From the NCBI GenBank assembly GCA_964460435.1, contig CAYWRH010000001.1:1-64000 (forward strand): a stretch of 64,000 bases of DNA. Direction: 5' to 3'. The stretch comes from JAAZBV01 sp964460435 (GTDB lineage: Bacteria > Desulfobacterota > DSM-4660 > Desulfatiglandales > HGW-15). Each line of letters begins with the position of its first letter. Position 1 is the first letter of the stretch. Position numbers and translations under genes: made by a program. Positions 47,532-57,100 of the stretch are shown piece after piece. The notes under the pieces are model-generated. The model saw nothing but the letters and a program-made list of their open reading frames with translations. It was not told the origin of the DNA and ran no database searches.

Positions 47532-48479
47532 CTATTTTATAAAATCAGAGTATTGTTCATCAAAGTCAGGGATCTCCTCCGAGAGCCACTGTTTAATGTT
47601 GGTTACTATCCTTGACTGTATCTGCCTGACCCTCTCTCTTGATATATTGTATTTGTCTCCGAGTTCCTGAAGGGTAGCAGGGGTATCAGCCATTATGCGG
47701 TTTTCAAAGATATCAAGCTCCTTCCCCTTGAGGGTCTTTCTGTATTCCTCCAGTTTTGCAAGAAGCATGTTACGTCCCTGCATCTCGGAGAGCTGGTCAT
47801 CAGTATCCAGCCTTTCATCAGGAAGAAAAGAGCTGTACTCCTCCTTTCCGCCATCACCCACAGGGGCATTGATGCTCACCTCTCCACCCCCCAGCCTCTG
47901 GGTCATTTCATCAATATCCTCCTCCTTGACGCTGAGGCGTTCAGCCAAAAGCCGGGTCTCTGGCATCATGCCCTGTGACAGCAGCTTTTCCCTTTCCTTT
48001 GCAAGGTTGTAGAAGAGTTTTCTCTGTGTCTGTGTGGTGCCTATCTTTACCAGCTTCCAGTTCTTCATGATAAAGGAGAGCATGTATGCCTTTATCCAGT
48101 AGGAAGAGTAGTATGAAAACTTTATGCCCCTGTATGGATCAAATTTTCTGACCGCCTGGATCAGGCCGAGGTTACCCTCCTGGATCAGGTCAAGAAGGCT
48201 CTTGGTCCAGTACCTGTGAAAATCCATTGCAATTTTTACAACAAGCCTGAGATTACTGGTAATAAGCCTATAGGCAGCATCCTCATCATTATTCTCCTTA
48301 ACCCTTATGGCAAGCTCTGTCTCCTCCTCCTTGGTAAGGAGCTTGTATTTTTTTATCTCATAAAGGTATAGCTGAAGCGGGTCATAAGGGACAAGCGCCT
48401 TCTCCTCGCTTGGTATTGCAAGGCTCAGATCCAGCCCTTCATCCTCTTCCGGTACCTGTTCGCTTATATCTTTAGTCAT
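47532..48479 (-). CDS. rpoH: RNA polymerase sigma-32 type factor (RpoH-like)
   Basis: A 315-residue sigma-70 family factor that directs RNA polymerase to heat-shock-type promoters. Region 2 is at about 75-150 (NLRLVVKIAMDFHR, DLIQEGNLGLIQAVRKFDP, SYYSSYWIKAYML). The RpoH box QRKLFYNLAKER is near 158, and region 4 at about 250-305 carries LQELGDKYNISRERVRQIQS. The length, somewhat above the usual 285, comes from an acidic N-terminal tail. The RpoH box favours sigma-32 over the housekeeping sigma factor. Its place downstream of periplasmic chaperones SurA/PpiC and TyrS suggests that it belongs to an envelope and protein-folding stress circuit. Confidence 0.85.
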   Translation of the reverse strand: MTKDISEQVPEEDEGLDLSLAIPSEEKALVPYDPLQLYLYEIKKYKLLTKEEETELAIRVKENNDEDAAYRLITSNLRLVVKIAMDFHRYWTKSLLDLIQEGNLGLIQAVRKFDPYRGIKFSYYSSYWIKAYMLSFIMKNWKLVKIGTTQTQRKLFYNLAKEREKLLSQGMMPETRLLAERLSVKEEDIDEMTQRLGGGEVSINAPVGDGGKEEYSSFLPDERLDTDDQLSEMQGRNMLLAKLEEYRKTLKGKELDIFENRIMADTPATLQELGDKYNISRERVRQIQSRIVTNIKQWLSEEIPDFDEQYSDFIK

Positions 48480-48520
48480 ATTTTTATCCTTTTATAAATC
48501 CAATATCCCCATTTCGACTG

Positions 48521-48600
48521 AGAGCATGGCGCCATACAGGCTCAGGATATGGATACCTTCATGTAACGCTTTTTTCCTGCCCTTAAGAGCATGGCGCCAT
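48521..48600 (-). repeat. 15-bp direct repeat across the tyrS end and the rpoH leader
   Basis: On the minus strand ATGGCGCCATGCTCT-like sequence occurs inside the last codons of tyrS and again in the 62-bp gap before rpoH. The core ATGGCGCCAT is itself a palindrome. Spacing between the copies is about 65 bp. Chance or an old local duplication are both possible; a protein-binding site is less so. Confidence 0.35.
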
Positions 48601-49786
48601 CCTTCTCATTCGTAAGGTTAATAATCTGGTCAAATGCCCCGATCTTTTCATTATTGATGTACCCGCCGCCCTGCATGATGAGGCGCCGGGCATCGGATCT
48701 TGTATTGCACAGGCCTGCCTGCTCAAAAAGGATAAATGCAGGGATGCCCTTTTCAAGCTCAGCCCTTTGAATCGTGTACTCGGGCACAGAATCGCTTATG
48801 CCCTGCTCGCCATTTCCAAAAAGCTTTTTTGCCGCATTCCTTGCCTTAATAGCCTCTTCTTCACCGTGGCATATCTTTGTTGTCTCAAATGCAAGTATCT
48901 CCTTGGCCTGCCTTATATCGGCACCCTCAAGGCGCGAAAGCCTTATTACCTCATCGACCGGAAGGAATGTAAAAAGCAGGAGAAATCTTTTAATGTCAGA
49001 ATCTTCCTGGTTGATCCAGTACTGGTAATATTCATAGGGGCTGGTCATCTCAGGATCAAGCCACACTGCGCCCTTTGCGGTTTTGCCCATTTTGGCGCCT
49101 GAGGCAGTAGTAATAAGCGGAAAGGTGATGCAGTGGGCCGTATCCCTTTCAAGCCTTCTAATCAGGTCTGTGCCGGCAACAATATTGCCCCACTGGTCGC
49201 TTCCCCCCATCTGGAGCCTGCAATCATAGTGTTTGAAGAGGTGCCAGAAATCATATGCCTGAAGGAGCATGTAATTAAACTCAATAAAGCTTAGGCCTGT
49301 CTCAAGCCTCATCCGGTAGCTTTCTGCTGTAAGCATCCTGTTTACACTGAAATGCCTTCCTATATCCCTTAGAAAATCTATATAGTTCAGCTTTGTAAGC
49401 CAGTCCGCATTGTTCACCATGAGCGCCCTGTTGTTTTCAAAATCCAAAAACCGCATGAGCTGTTTCTTTATGCTCCTGGCATTACTGTCTATCTCTTCCC
49501 TTGGCATGATTGGCCGCATCTCTGTCTTGCCGCTCGGGTCGCCGACAAGGGTTGTTCCGCCGCCAACAACCGCAATAGGCCTGTGACCCGCCTGCTGCAT
49601 GTGCGTAAGCGCCATTACAGGAAGCAGGTGACCTATATGCAGGCTCTTGCCTGTTGGATCAAACCCGACATAGCATGTTACAGGTTTTTTGAATAATTCC
49701 CTCAGTTCGCTCTCATCAGTATGCTGTTCGATGAAGCCTCTTTCCTTTAATATGTCAAATATCTCTTCCACTTTTATTCTTCCCAT
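48542..49786 (-). CDS. tyrS: tyrosyl-tRNA synthetase
   Basis: Joins tyrosine to tRNA-Tyr with ATP. 414 residues, the normal bacterial TyrS length. The class I HIGH motif is HIGHLLP (residues about 51-57), preceded by CYVGFDPTGKSL. The KMSKS equivalent is KMGKTAKG near 233, a usual variant of the family. GGSDQWGNI near 193 binds tyrosine, and the C-terminal S4-like RNA-binding domain (ARRLIMQGGGYINNEK, about 355-410) is intact. The start overlaps the RodZ-like gene by 13 bp, and the rpoH gene follows 62 bp downstream. All key motifs present, so it should be functional. Confidence 0.97.
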   Translation of the reverse strand: MGRIKVEEIFDILKERGFIEQHTDESELRELFKKPVTCYVGFDPTGKSLHIGHLLPVMALTHMQQAGHRPIAVVGGGTTLVGDPSGKTEMRPIMPREEIDSNARSIKKQLMRFLDFENNRALMVNNADWLTKLNYIDFLRDIGRHFSVNRMLTAESYRMRLETGLSFIEFNYMLLQAYDFWHLFKHYDCRLQMGGSDQWGNIVAGTDLIRRLERDTAHCITFPLITTASGAKMGKTAKGAVWLDPEMTSPYEYYQYWINQEDSDIKRFLLLFTFLPVDEVIRLSRLEGADIRQAKEILAFETTKICHGEEEAIKARNAAKKLFGNGEQGISDSVPEYTIQRAELEKGIPAFILFEQAGLCNTRSDARRLIMQGGGYINNEKIGAFDQIINLTNEKDGAMLLRAGKKRYMKVSIS

Positions 49787-50793
49787 TTTGTCTGAAAATC
49801 ATCAGGGAACCGCAATTTTTTTACCTCTCCGGGTGCCCCGAGATTATTGATTGTCTTGCCATTAAATGAAAATTCTATTCCACCTGCATTACCCACCGTA
49901 ACATAAAAACCTTTTTCCGCTGTCCATGAATGTGTTGCCCCAGGCTGGAAAATATATTCCTTTGGGGGTGTATCATCCGCTATTATTTTAACCCATGTCC
50001 TCATGCTCACTGTTGCAGTAAGTGTCTGGCCTTTTGTTTCCTGAGCAGGAGGGGCATTTTGAGTCAGGGCAGCTGGCTGGGCCGGGAGGTTCTCCATGGG
50101 CGCTGACTCATCTGACAGCGGGCCCGCCGCTGGCGCACCATTCTCAGTTGCTATAGCCTCCTGCCCTATGCCTATAGCAGGCTTAACAGCCGGGGATGCT
50201 GTTTCAATGGCTGTTTCTGCCTTAATCACCGGCGCATCTCCTGTGATCTGATAGGGGCTTTCATCTGCTGGTTTTACAGGGGCCGGCGCAGGCGCCTCAA
50301 GGTTTGACTGAGGCAGATACACTGTGTCAGGCTCTGCAACCGGGGCAGTCTGCACGCCTTCAGGCTGAGGGGCTGTATCCATATCCTCTATCTTCTTTTC
50401 ATTAAATCTGAAAATGTAGAGCCCTGCTGCAACAATTAATAACAGGATTATTACAACAAAATATATGCCCTTTTCCTTCTTTGGTTTATGTGCAAGGGGC
50501 CTCACATTTTCATCCCCTCTGGAGGGCACACATTTTTCAAAAAGTTTTATTGCCCTTCTTGTATCACATCCGACAGCAATGGTGTATGAACGTATAAATC
50601 CCTTGATCAAAACCCTTGCAGGCAGTTTGTCCCATTCCTCATTTTCAAGGGCAATTATGAGCTGCTCCCTTATTTTAATGGTCTCTGACAGGCTCTTTAT
50701 GGAGATTCCCCTTCTTTCCCTTTCAGACTTAAGCAACTGGCCTATGCTGATCTCTTCCCTGCCGGTGTTTTCAAGATTGTTTTCTGTTTTCAT
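49774..50793 (-). CDS. RodZ-like helix-turn-helix membrane protein
   Basis: A 339-residue single-pass inner-membrane protein. Residues about 15-80 form a HTH_25 domain (SIGQLLKSERERRGISIKSL and YTIAVGCD); residues about 109-130 form a membrane helix (IYFVVIILLLIVAAGLYIF). A long proline/alanine/glutamate linker follows (about 135-260), and a periplasmic DUF4115 beta domain closes it (about 263-335, SMRTWVKIIADDTPPKE). This is the RodZ layout, which ties the MreB cytoskeleton to wall synthesis; small homologues can instead be adaptor regulators. It overlaps tyrS by 13 bp. RodZ function is inferred from architecture, as no mre genes are in view. Confidence 0.82.
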   Translation of the reverse strand: MKTENNLENTGREEISIGQLLKSERERRGISIKSLSETIKIREQLIIALENEEWDKLPARVLIKGFIRSYTIAVGCDTRRAIKLFEKCVPSRGDENVRPLAHKPKKEKGIYFVVIILLLIVAAGLYIFRFNEKKIEDMDTAPQPEGVQTAPVAEPDTVYLPQSNLEAPAPAPVKPADESPYQITGDAPVIKAETAIETASPAVKPAIGIGQEAIATENGAPAAGPLSDESAPMENLPAQPAALTQNAPPAQETKGQTLTATVSMRTWVKIIADDTPPKEYIFQPGATHSWTAEKGFYVTVGNAGGIEFSFNGKTINNLGAPGEVKKLRFPDDFQTKWEE

Positions 50794-50847
50794 ACCTGTA
50801 AGTTCCGTAAAATTGCTATTGATTATGAAAAAACCCTCTTCAGTCTA

Positions 50848-51807
50848 TTACAGTATCTTTTTTATGTAATTCTCTTTTTTCAGCTTGTTTATGTACTCTT
50901 TATAGCGTTTCTCCATCTCCATATTGTATAGCTTTTCATGTATTTCATCTCTTACCTCTTCGAGGGGGGTGTACCCTGTATTAACCTTCTTAATAAGCTT
51001 GATGATCTGTACCCTGTTGCCAATATTAACCGGGTTGCTTACCTCTCCATCCTTAAGGGTATTGATCACATCGAGAATCTTCTTGTCAACATCGGTTAGG
51101 GGAATATTACCCAGGTCTCCGCCATCATTTGCGCCTGGCCCGTTTGAAAATTCCCTTGCAAGGTCCTCGAACTTCTCTCCCCTTGAGATCCTTTCTCTAA
51201 TAGCCTCCCCCTTTTTTAAAAGCTCATCAACCCCTTGCCCTGCATCCTGAGATGCGGGCACAAGAAAAATGCTTGCAATATGCGCTGATCCGGGCCTTTC
51301 ATAATTCTTTTTGTTTGCCTCATAATAGGCAGCGATCTGCTCTTCGGATACTATCAGCTTTTCCCTGATTTCCCTCCCGACAAGCTCGCGCCGTTCAAGG
51401 TCTTCCTTTATCTTTTCCCTGTATTTTTCAAGGGACAACCCTTCACGCTTGAGCTGCTCAACCAGCTCCTCCTGGGTAAGCTTGTTTTCCTCCTTTACAT
51501 ACTCCATATATTCGTCTATCTCTTCGGCTGTTGTCTCTATCTCAAGTTCCTTTATTTTTGCCTTCATTATCCTCTCTTCGATAATGATATCCAGGATCTG
51601 TTCCCTGATCTTGAAAAAATCCTGTTCATTTGAGGCCTTCAGCTCAACAGCTGTCTTGCCGGTCATCTCTTCTATCCTGCTGTTCAATTCGTAAAGGGTT
51701 ATTACATCGTCATTAACGAATGCCACGGCCCTGTTATCCTCTGCTGCAGAGAGCCCCTGAGTCAGTAACAATAATGAAAAGAGTGCCGAAAAAATAGTTG
51801 TTCTCAT
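50848..51807 (-). CDS. SurA-like periplasmic chaperone/PPIase
   Basis: A 319-residue periplasmic protein with a signal peptide (1-21, ending GLSAAED). The SurA N-domain follows (about 22-160, beginning VAFVNDDVITLYELNSRIEE), then one parvulin-type rotamase domain (about 170-275, with GEKFEDLAREFSNGPGANDGGDLG), and a C-terminal helix. SurA carries unfolded outer-membrane proteins; E. coli SurA has two parvulin domains, and this has one. It is 54 bp upstream of the RodZ-like gene and 6 bp downstream of the PpiC-like lipoprotein. One parvulin domain is normal in this group. Confidence 0.88.
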   Translation of the reverse strand: MRTTIFSALFSLLLLTQGLSAAEDNRAVAFVNDDVITLYELNSRIEEMTGKTAVELKASNEQDFFKIREQILDIIIEERIMKAKIKELEIETTAEEIDEYMEYVKEENKLTQEELVEQLKREGLSLEKYREKIKEDLERRELVGREIREKLIVSEEQIAAYYEANKKNYERPGSAHIASIFLVPASQDAGQGVDELLKKGEAIRERISRGEKFEDLAREFSNGPGANDGGDLGNIPLTDVDKKILDVINTLKDGEVSNPVNIGNRVQIIKLIKKVNTGYTPLEEVRDEIHEKLYNMEMEKRYKEYINKLKKENYIKKIL

Positions 51808-51813
51808 TCCCTT

Positions 51814-52764
51814 TTAATCCTCCATTTTCATGTCAGCAAGTATCTCCATCTCCTTAATGCTTACAGGAAATTGCATTCTAAGGCCATCAAGCCATTTTGT
51901 ATACATTAATTCTCTGTTTTCCACTGTAATTTTTGACTCTATCTCCTTTATTGATTCAGGAAAGGGCCTTATCCCCTCTTCTCTTACAGAAACGACCTTG
52001 AAAACATGAAAACCATAAGGGGATTCAATTATTTTACTTATCTCTCCCTGCTTCAGTGAAAAGACCGATTTTTCTATGGTCTCTTCCAGCTCCCCTGATG
52101 CAAACCACCCCAGGAGACCTCCATTTTTTGAATCAGGGGCTATAGAAAATCTTTTTGCCAGTTCAGCCATATCCTCCCCCTTGTTTAGAAGGGCAAGGAC
52201 ATTGTTCATCTCCTCCCTGCTCTTTGTGACAATCTGCCTTATCTCAAGCCTGCGTGGCTCTCTGAACTCTTCCAGGTGGCTTTCATAATAGGCCTTTACC
52301 TCATCCAGCGTTACCCCCTTAATATCAGCAAGGGCTGTGTCAGTAATCTTTTTTATAAGCAGTTCATCATGCATATTTTTTTTCCATTCATTGATATCTA
52401 TATATCTTGTGAGAAGCACCTCATTCAGCAAATCACCGGGGTAATCATGTCTGACCTCATTGACCGCTGCCTGAAGCTCCTCCTCTGATATTGTTATCCC
52501 GTTTCTCCTGCCATATTCAAGGATCAGGTTTTTTTCTACGATCCTGTTTAATATAGATTTTATCCCCTCCTTAATCTCCCCAGCGGATAACCCCATATCA
52601 TACTTGATTCGCTCTATCTCATGCAGAACCTCTCTCTTGCTGATGGCCCTCTCGCCAATGGTGATTACCGCCTCTTCATCCTTTGGCCTGACCCCGCAAG
52701 AAAATATGAGGAGCAGAGAAGATATGATAAGGATATAATAGATTTTCAAATACAGATTAAACAC
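51814..52764 (-). CDS. PpiC-type peptidyl-prolyl isomerase lipoprotein
   Basis: A 316-residue lipoprotein: signal with lipobox LIFSC (Cys near 23), an N-terminal SurA/PrsA-like chaperone part (about 30-165), a parvulin domain at about 170-275 (RRLEIRQIVTKSREEMNNVL, KRFSIAPDSKNGGLLGWFASG), and a helical end. It would act on proteins in the periplasm from the membrane surface. First gene of the minus-strand operon, 6 bp before the SurA-like gene. Two such chaperones in a row point to duplication with a division of labour between soluble and anchored forms. No extra zinc or other domains. Confidence 0.88.
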   Translation of the reverse strand: MFNLYLKIYYILIISSLLLIFSCGVRPKDEEAVITIGERAISKREVLHEIERIKYDMGLSAGEIKEGIKSILNRIVEKNLILEYGRRNGITISEEELQAAVNEVRHDYPGDLLNEVLLTRYIDINEWKKNMHDELLIKKITDTALADIKGVTLDEVKAYYESHLEEFREPRRLEIRQIVTKSREEMNNVLALLNKGEDMAELAKRFSIAPDSKNGGLLGWFASGELEETIEKSVFSLKQGEISKIIESPYGFHVFKVVSVREEGIRPFPESIKEIESKITVENRELMYTKWLDGLRMQFPVSIKEMEILADMKMED

Positions 52765-53244
52765 CTTCCCTTCAGGCCTCTTAATTCTACCTAACTGCTT
52801 AAAATATCCGCAAATTCCAGAGTTTTATAAACTAACAGTTCAGGGGAAAAATGCAAGCAATAAATTGCCTTAAGTTCATTTGGCAGGTTGTTAATTTTGC
52901 GAATAAAAATAGATAAATAAAATTGCCATTTCATGGTTTTTATAATATTGGTATCTGAAATCACACAACTATTTTCAGACCTTAAAAATTTTTAAACAGG
53001 GTCTCATCTGTGGCTATATTTACCATTAATAGGCAGTTTTCGCTAATGTATGCTGGCGGATATCCGGCCATTAATATTTTATCGAATATAACTTGTTGAT
53101 AATACAGGCTAAATATTCTGATTATTATTGCGGCACAATAAATGCTTACTTAACCGGTATTTTAAAATAAATTATTTTTTTGAAACCTTTTACCGGGGTT
53201 TCAGGTATAGATATAAATAGACAAGATGATCAGGGAGCTAATCA
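52765..53244. other. divergent intergenic region
   Basis: 480 AT-rich bases between the minus-strand chaperone operon and the plus-strand transport operon; both promoters should be here. I see no gene. Apart from the inverted repeat at 53,181-53,203, no promoter with good spacing could be fixed in either direction. Confidence 0.6.
53181..53203. promoter_or_regulatory. inverted repeat before the transport operon
   Basis: A perfect 7-bp inverted repeat, TGAAACC and GGTTTCA, with a 9-base gap, 42 bp before the ABC gene. It overlaps a TTGAAA that is 20 bp from TATAGA, a spacing like that of MerR-type promoters. Operator status is a guess; it could also be a short RNA hairpin. Confidence 0.35.
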
Positions 53245-54177
53245 ATGGGTGAAAGAGACGGGGATATTTCTATAAGTATCCAAAAGGTCAGACATATTTA
53301 TAAAGGAGGAAACGCTGCCATCAACGGGATAAGCATGGATATCCATACCGGGCTTTTCGGTCTGCTGGGCCCCAACGGTGCAGGAAAAAGCACGCTCATG
53401 CGCATTATATGCAGTCTGCTTGTACCCACAGAGGGGCGTGTTATTGTGGGGGGATTTGATGTGGTAAAGGAGCGCAGGCATTTAAGGAGGCTTCTGGGGT
53501 ATCTTCCGCAGGATTTCAATGCATGGCGTCTCCACAGGGTGGAAGAGGTGCTTGGAACACTCGCTACCCTTTCAGGCCTTGAGAATAACACGGAAAGAAA
53601 AGAGAGGGTATTTGAAATCCTTGAACTTGTAGGATTAAAGGATGTCTCCCACAGAAAGGTAAAAAGCCTATCCGGCGGTATGGTAAGAAGGCTCGGCGTG
53701 GCCCAGTCCCTTATACATAATCCTAAGATACTGATTGTTGATGAACCCACAGTCGGGCTTGACCCTGAGGAGCGTATACATTTCAGGCAGCTCATGGCGA
53801 AACTCGGCAAAGAGAGGATCATTATCCTTTCCACCCACATTGTAGGTGACCTTGGGAGCGGGTGTCATGACCTCGCCCTTATTGACCGGGGCAGGCTGGA
53901 GTTCAGGGGGAGCCCTGAAAAACTGATAGAAAAGGCAAAGGGGTTTGTATTTGAGATGCATCTTGAAGGCACAAGGAGTGAAGTCGCTGAACAGTATGAG
54001 ATCGTATCCCAGGAACAGAGACTGGGGCGAACCATCATCAGGGCAGTATCCAGGATGGGCGAGATCCCTGATGGCGCAGTCCAGGTTGATAACCCCACAC
54101 TTGAGGAGGCATATCTCGCCTTTATGGCCTCAAACAGCGTGAAACAGGCGGTAAAGGGAGGGGAGGCGCAGTCATGA
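53245..54177 (+). CDS. ABC transporter ATP-binding protein
   Basis: A 310-residue ABC ATPase. Walker A GPNGAGKST is near 47-55, the Q-loop is in LPQDFNAWRLH near 92, the signature LSGGMVRRLG is near 143-152, Walker B ILIVDEPTVGLDP is near 163-175, and the H-loop is in ILSTHIV near 198. The C-terminal 90 residues are the accessory strand domain of exporter-type ATPases. It pairs with the membrane protein that starts 4 bp before its stop (ATGA overlap). The ABC-2 type and the neighbours suggest an exporter, and it is not the type I secretion class, which has a fused membrane domain. Confidence 0.92.
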   Translation: MGERDGDISISIQKVRHIYKGGNAAINGISMDIHTGLFGLLGPNGAGKSTLMRIICSLLVPTEGRVIVGGFDVVKERRHLRRLLGYLPQDFNAWRLHRVEEVLGTLATLSGLENNTERKERVFEILELVGLKDVSHRKVKSLSGGMVRRLGVAQSLIHNPKILIVDEPTVGLDPEERIHFRQLMAKLGKERIIILSTHIVGDLGSGCHDLALIDRGRLEFRGSPEKLIEKAKGFVFEMHLEGTRSEVAEQYEIVSQEQRLGRTIIRAVSRMGEIPDGAVQVDNPTLEEAYLAFMASNSVKQAVKGGEAQS

Positions 54178-57100
54178 TGAACATAAAATCAATTCTGTCC
54201 ATAGTGCGGGCTGAAACACTTGTAATAAGACGTCTGGCCAGATACTGGCTGTTTCTCTCATTTTCATACCTGTTTGTGTTAATTGCATTTATCTATTACT
54301 CTGCCCTGCACGGCCTTTATTCATCGCATTCCGCATCAGTGGGGTTAATAAGCCCCAGGTTTCTTGTGAGTTCAATAGCAGGCGTGTTCTACCTCGCTAT
54401 CTACTCTATAGGCGTGATCTTTCTTGCATTTGATGTGAGGGCAAGGGATCTGAGGGAAAGGATGCATGAGGTGCTTGATTCGCGTCCTTACACCAACATG
54501 GAGCTTGTTATCGGCAGATTTTTGGGTGTCCTGATACCCGCATGGGTGCCCATGCTTCTCCTGATAGTGCTGATACAGCTATTGGGATTTCTGCTAAAGA
54601 CCAGCGGTGTGCCTATTGGTGAGCCTGCCCAGATGAGATCCCTCCTTTCATTTGTGTTTCTGATAGGGCTACCCTCTTTCGCATTTATAATCTCGATTGT
54701 CTTTCTTGTAACCCTTCTTGTAAGGAACAGGCTGGTTTCCTCTATCATACTTGTGCTGTTGATAGCTGCAAGCTATGCAGGGATGTATTTTTTACCTAAC
54801 TACAAGGCGATGGTTTTTGATTTTCTTGGGTTAATGCAGTCAGGATATCCATCAGACATTACAGCATCATTAATGCCTCTTACGGGCCTCATACACCGCG
54901 CAGCAATACTCCTTGCCTCCCTTGGAATGCTTGGCATATGTGCGGCAGTGCACCCCCGCCTTGATGATGGATCACGCTGGAAAACAGGTTTTACAGGCGC
55001 AATAATCGTAGCAGTAGCAGCGGTTATAATAGGTGGCATATTTGCAGGCAACCTGAATGATATAAAAGAGCAGGAGAGATGGCTTAGGGCACAAATGGAA
55101 TACCCAAATGGCCCTGCGCCTGATATTACAAAAATCACAGGCAGGGTGCTAATAACACCAGGAAAGGATCTTAACCTTGAAATAAAGATTACATTCAAGG
55201 CCCCTGAAGAGGGTGAGATAAAAAATGCCCTGTTTACCCTTAATCCTGGACAGAGGATAGTGGAACTCCTTGACAGTTCTGGTAAACCATTAAGCTATAA
55301 GCATGAAGAGGGCATACTTGATATTACCCTGCCCAATGCCCTGTCGCCGGGTGAGGAGGCTGTAATAGGTCTCAAAACAAAGGGCATACCGAATAAACAC
55401 TTTGCATATCTTAAAAGCTCTATAAACCCCCTTAAGCTTGAGAGAAAAAATTCAAATACTATCCTTCTTGGTAATGAAAACTATCTGTTTGACAGTAATT
55501 TTGTTGCCCTTATGCCTGCAATCCGGTGGCTGCCAATGTCAGGTGTGGAGAACAGCATGGAAAAACAGCAGAACAACCGCGTGGATTTTTTCAATGTTGA
55601 TCTTACTGTTGGCGTGCCAAAGGGGTGGCTTGTCGCAGGGCCTGGAAGGCGCAACAGGGCAGGTGAGGATAATAGATTTGACCTTTACCGGTTTGCTCCC
55701 CCCTCTGTTGTGCCGGAGGTGGCCCTTCTCGCATCTGAGTATGAGAGCCGTTCATATGAAACTGAAGGCATACTCATGGAGCTTCTTGTCCACAAAAAAC
55801 ATATGAAAAACCTTGATGTGCTGGCTGACACAAAAGAGAAGATCAGGGAATATATTGACACAAGGATAAAGGATGCAAAGGAGGCAGGGCTAACCTACCC
55901 CTATGACGGCCTTACCCTTGTGGAGGCGCCGACTGTTTTACGGACATATGGCGGCGGGTGGCGTCTTGATACGGTTCAGTCAATGCCCGGCATTATGCTC
56001 CTAAAGGAGCTCTCTTTGCCCACGGCCAGGTTTGACTCCGCATTCAGGAACCCTGACAGCTTTAAAAATAGGGAGGGTGGCATAGTCAAGGCCAAGTGGG
56101 ACAGGCTTCAAACCTATTTCAAACAGGATTTTTCAGGGGGAAATATATTTACAGGCACAGCAAGGAACTTCTTCCTGTTCCAGACATCTGCAGAGGGGCC
56201 AGAAGGCATGCCTGTCAATTTTGTAATGGATACCCTGTCATCTCTTGTGCTGGCAGACACAAAGGGGTATTTTTCAGCCCATATATTTGCAGAGGGGAAT
56301 TCAGTAAATGAGATCATTCAGAATGTGCTTGTAAGCTATTTCCAGCTCAGAAACGCAGGGATACAGGACACCATCCTGAACTCTACAATACGCACAAGGA
56401 CATCTCGCCCTGCAGTGTGGGAAAAGGCGCTTGAGGCATCACTAAAGGACACAGACCCCTGGAAAGATCCATCTGATACGGTAGATTACCTTATATTAAA
56501 GGGTTATGCAGTTGCAGACTCCATATATAAGACCCTTGGAAGGGAAAAGACAGCCGCATTTCTTGCATCCGTAAGAAGGAATCATACAGGAGGCCAGTTT
56601 ACGGTTTCAGACATGAAAAGCGCCTTAAAAGGGCAGGGTTATGACATGGATGCATCCCTTGGCGACTGGCTGGGCAGCACAGGGCTTCCGGGTTTTGTTG
56701 TGCAGGATGCAAAGGGATACCGTGTAGCAGATGATGAAAACGGAAGCCCCAGGTATCAGCTCCTTTTTACAGTAAGAAATGATGAGCCTGTTCCGGGGGC
56801 CTTTAACTTTGCCTATTATTATACAGCGCAGGATCAGAACCCTGAGTTGATATCAGGTGAGACTATTAACCTCGCAGGGAGGCATGCTATCCAGTACGGC
56901 ACAATAGTATCAAGGCTTCCTTCCATGTATTTTCTTGCCCCTGTGCTCTCCTATAACAGAGGCACCTTTGAATTTAAGATGGAAAATATTAATTCTGACA
57001 AGATAGTCGATGCGGAGATTATTGAAGGGGTCAGAGATATCCCCTGGGCGCTCCCGGCTCCCTCATCAATAGTGGTGGATGACCTGGACGAGGGGTTCAC

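Noticed and set aside
49085..49105. TyrS as an inactive enzyme because it has KMGKT instead of KMSKS
   Set aside because: KMGKT-type variants are usual in this TyrS subfamily, and all other motifs are intact.
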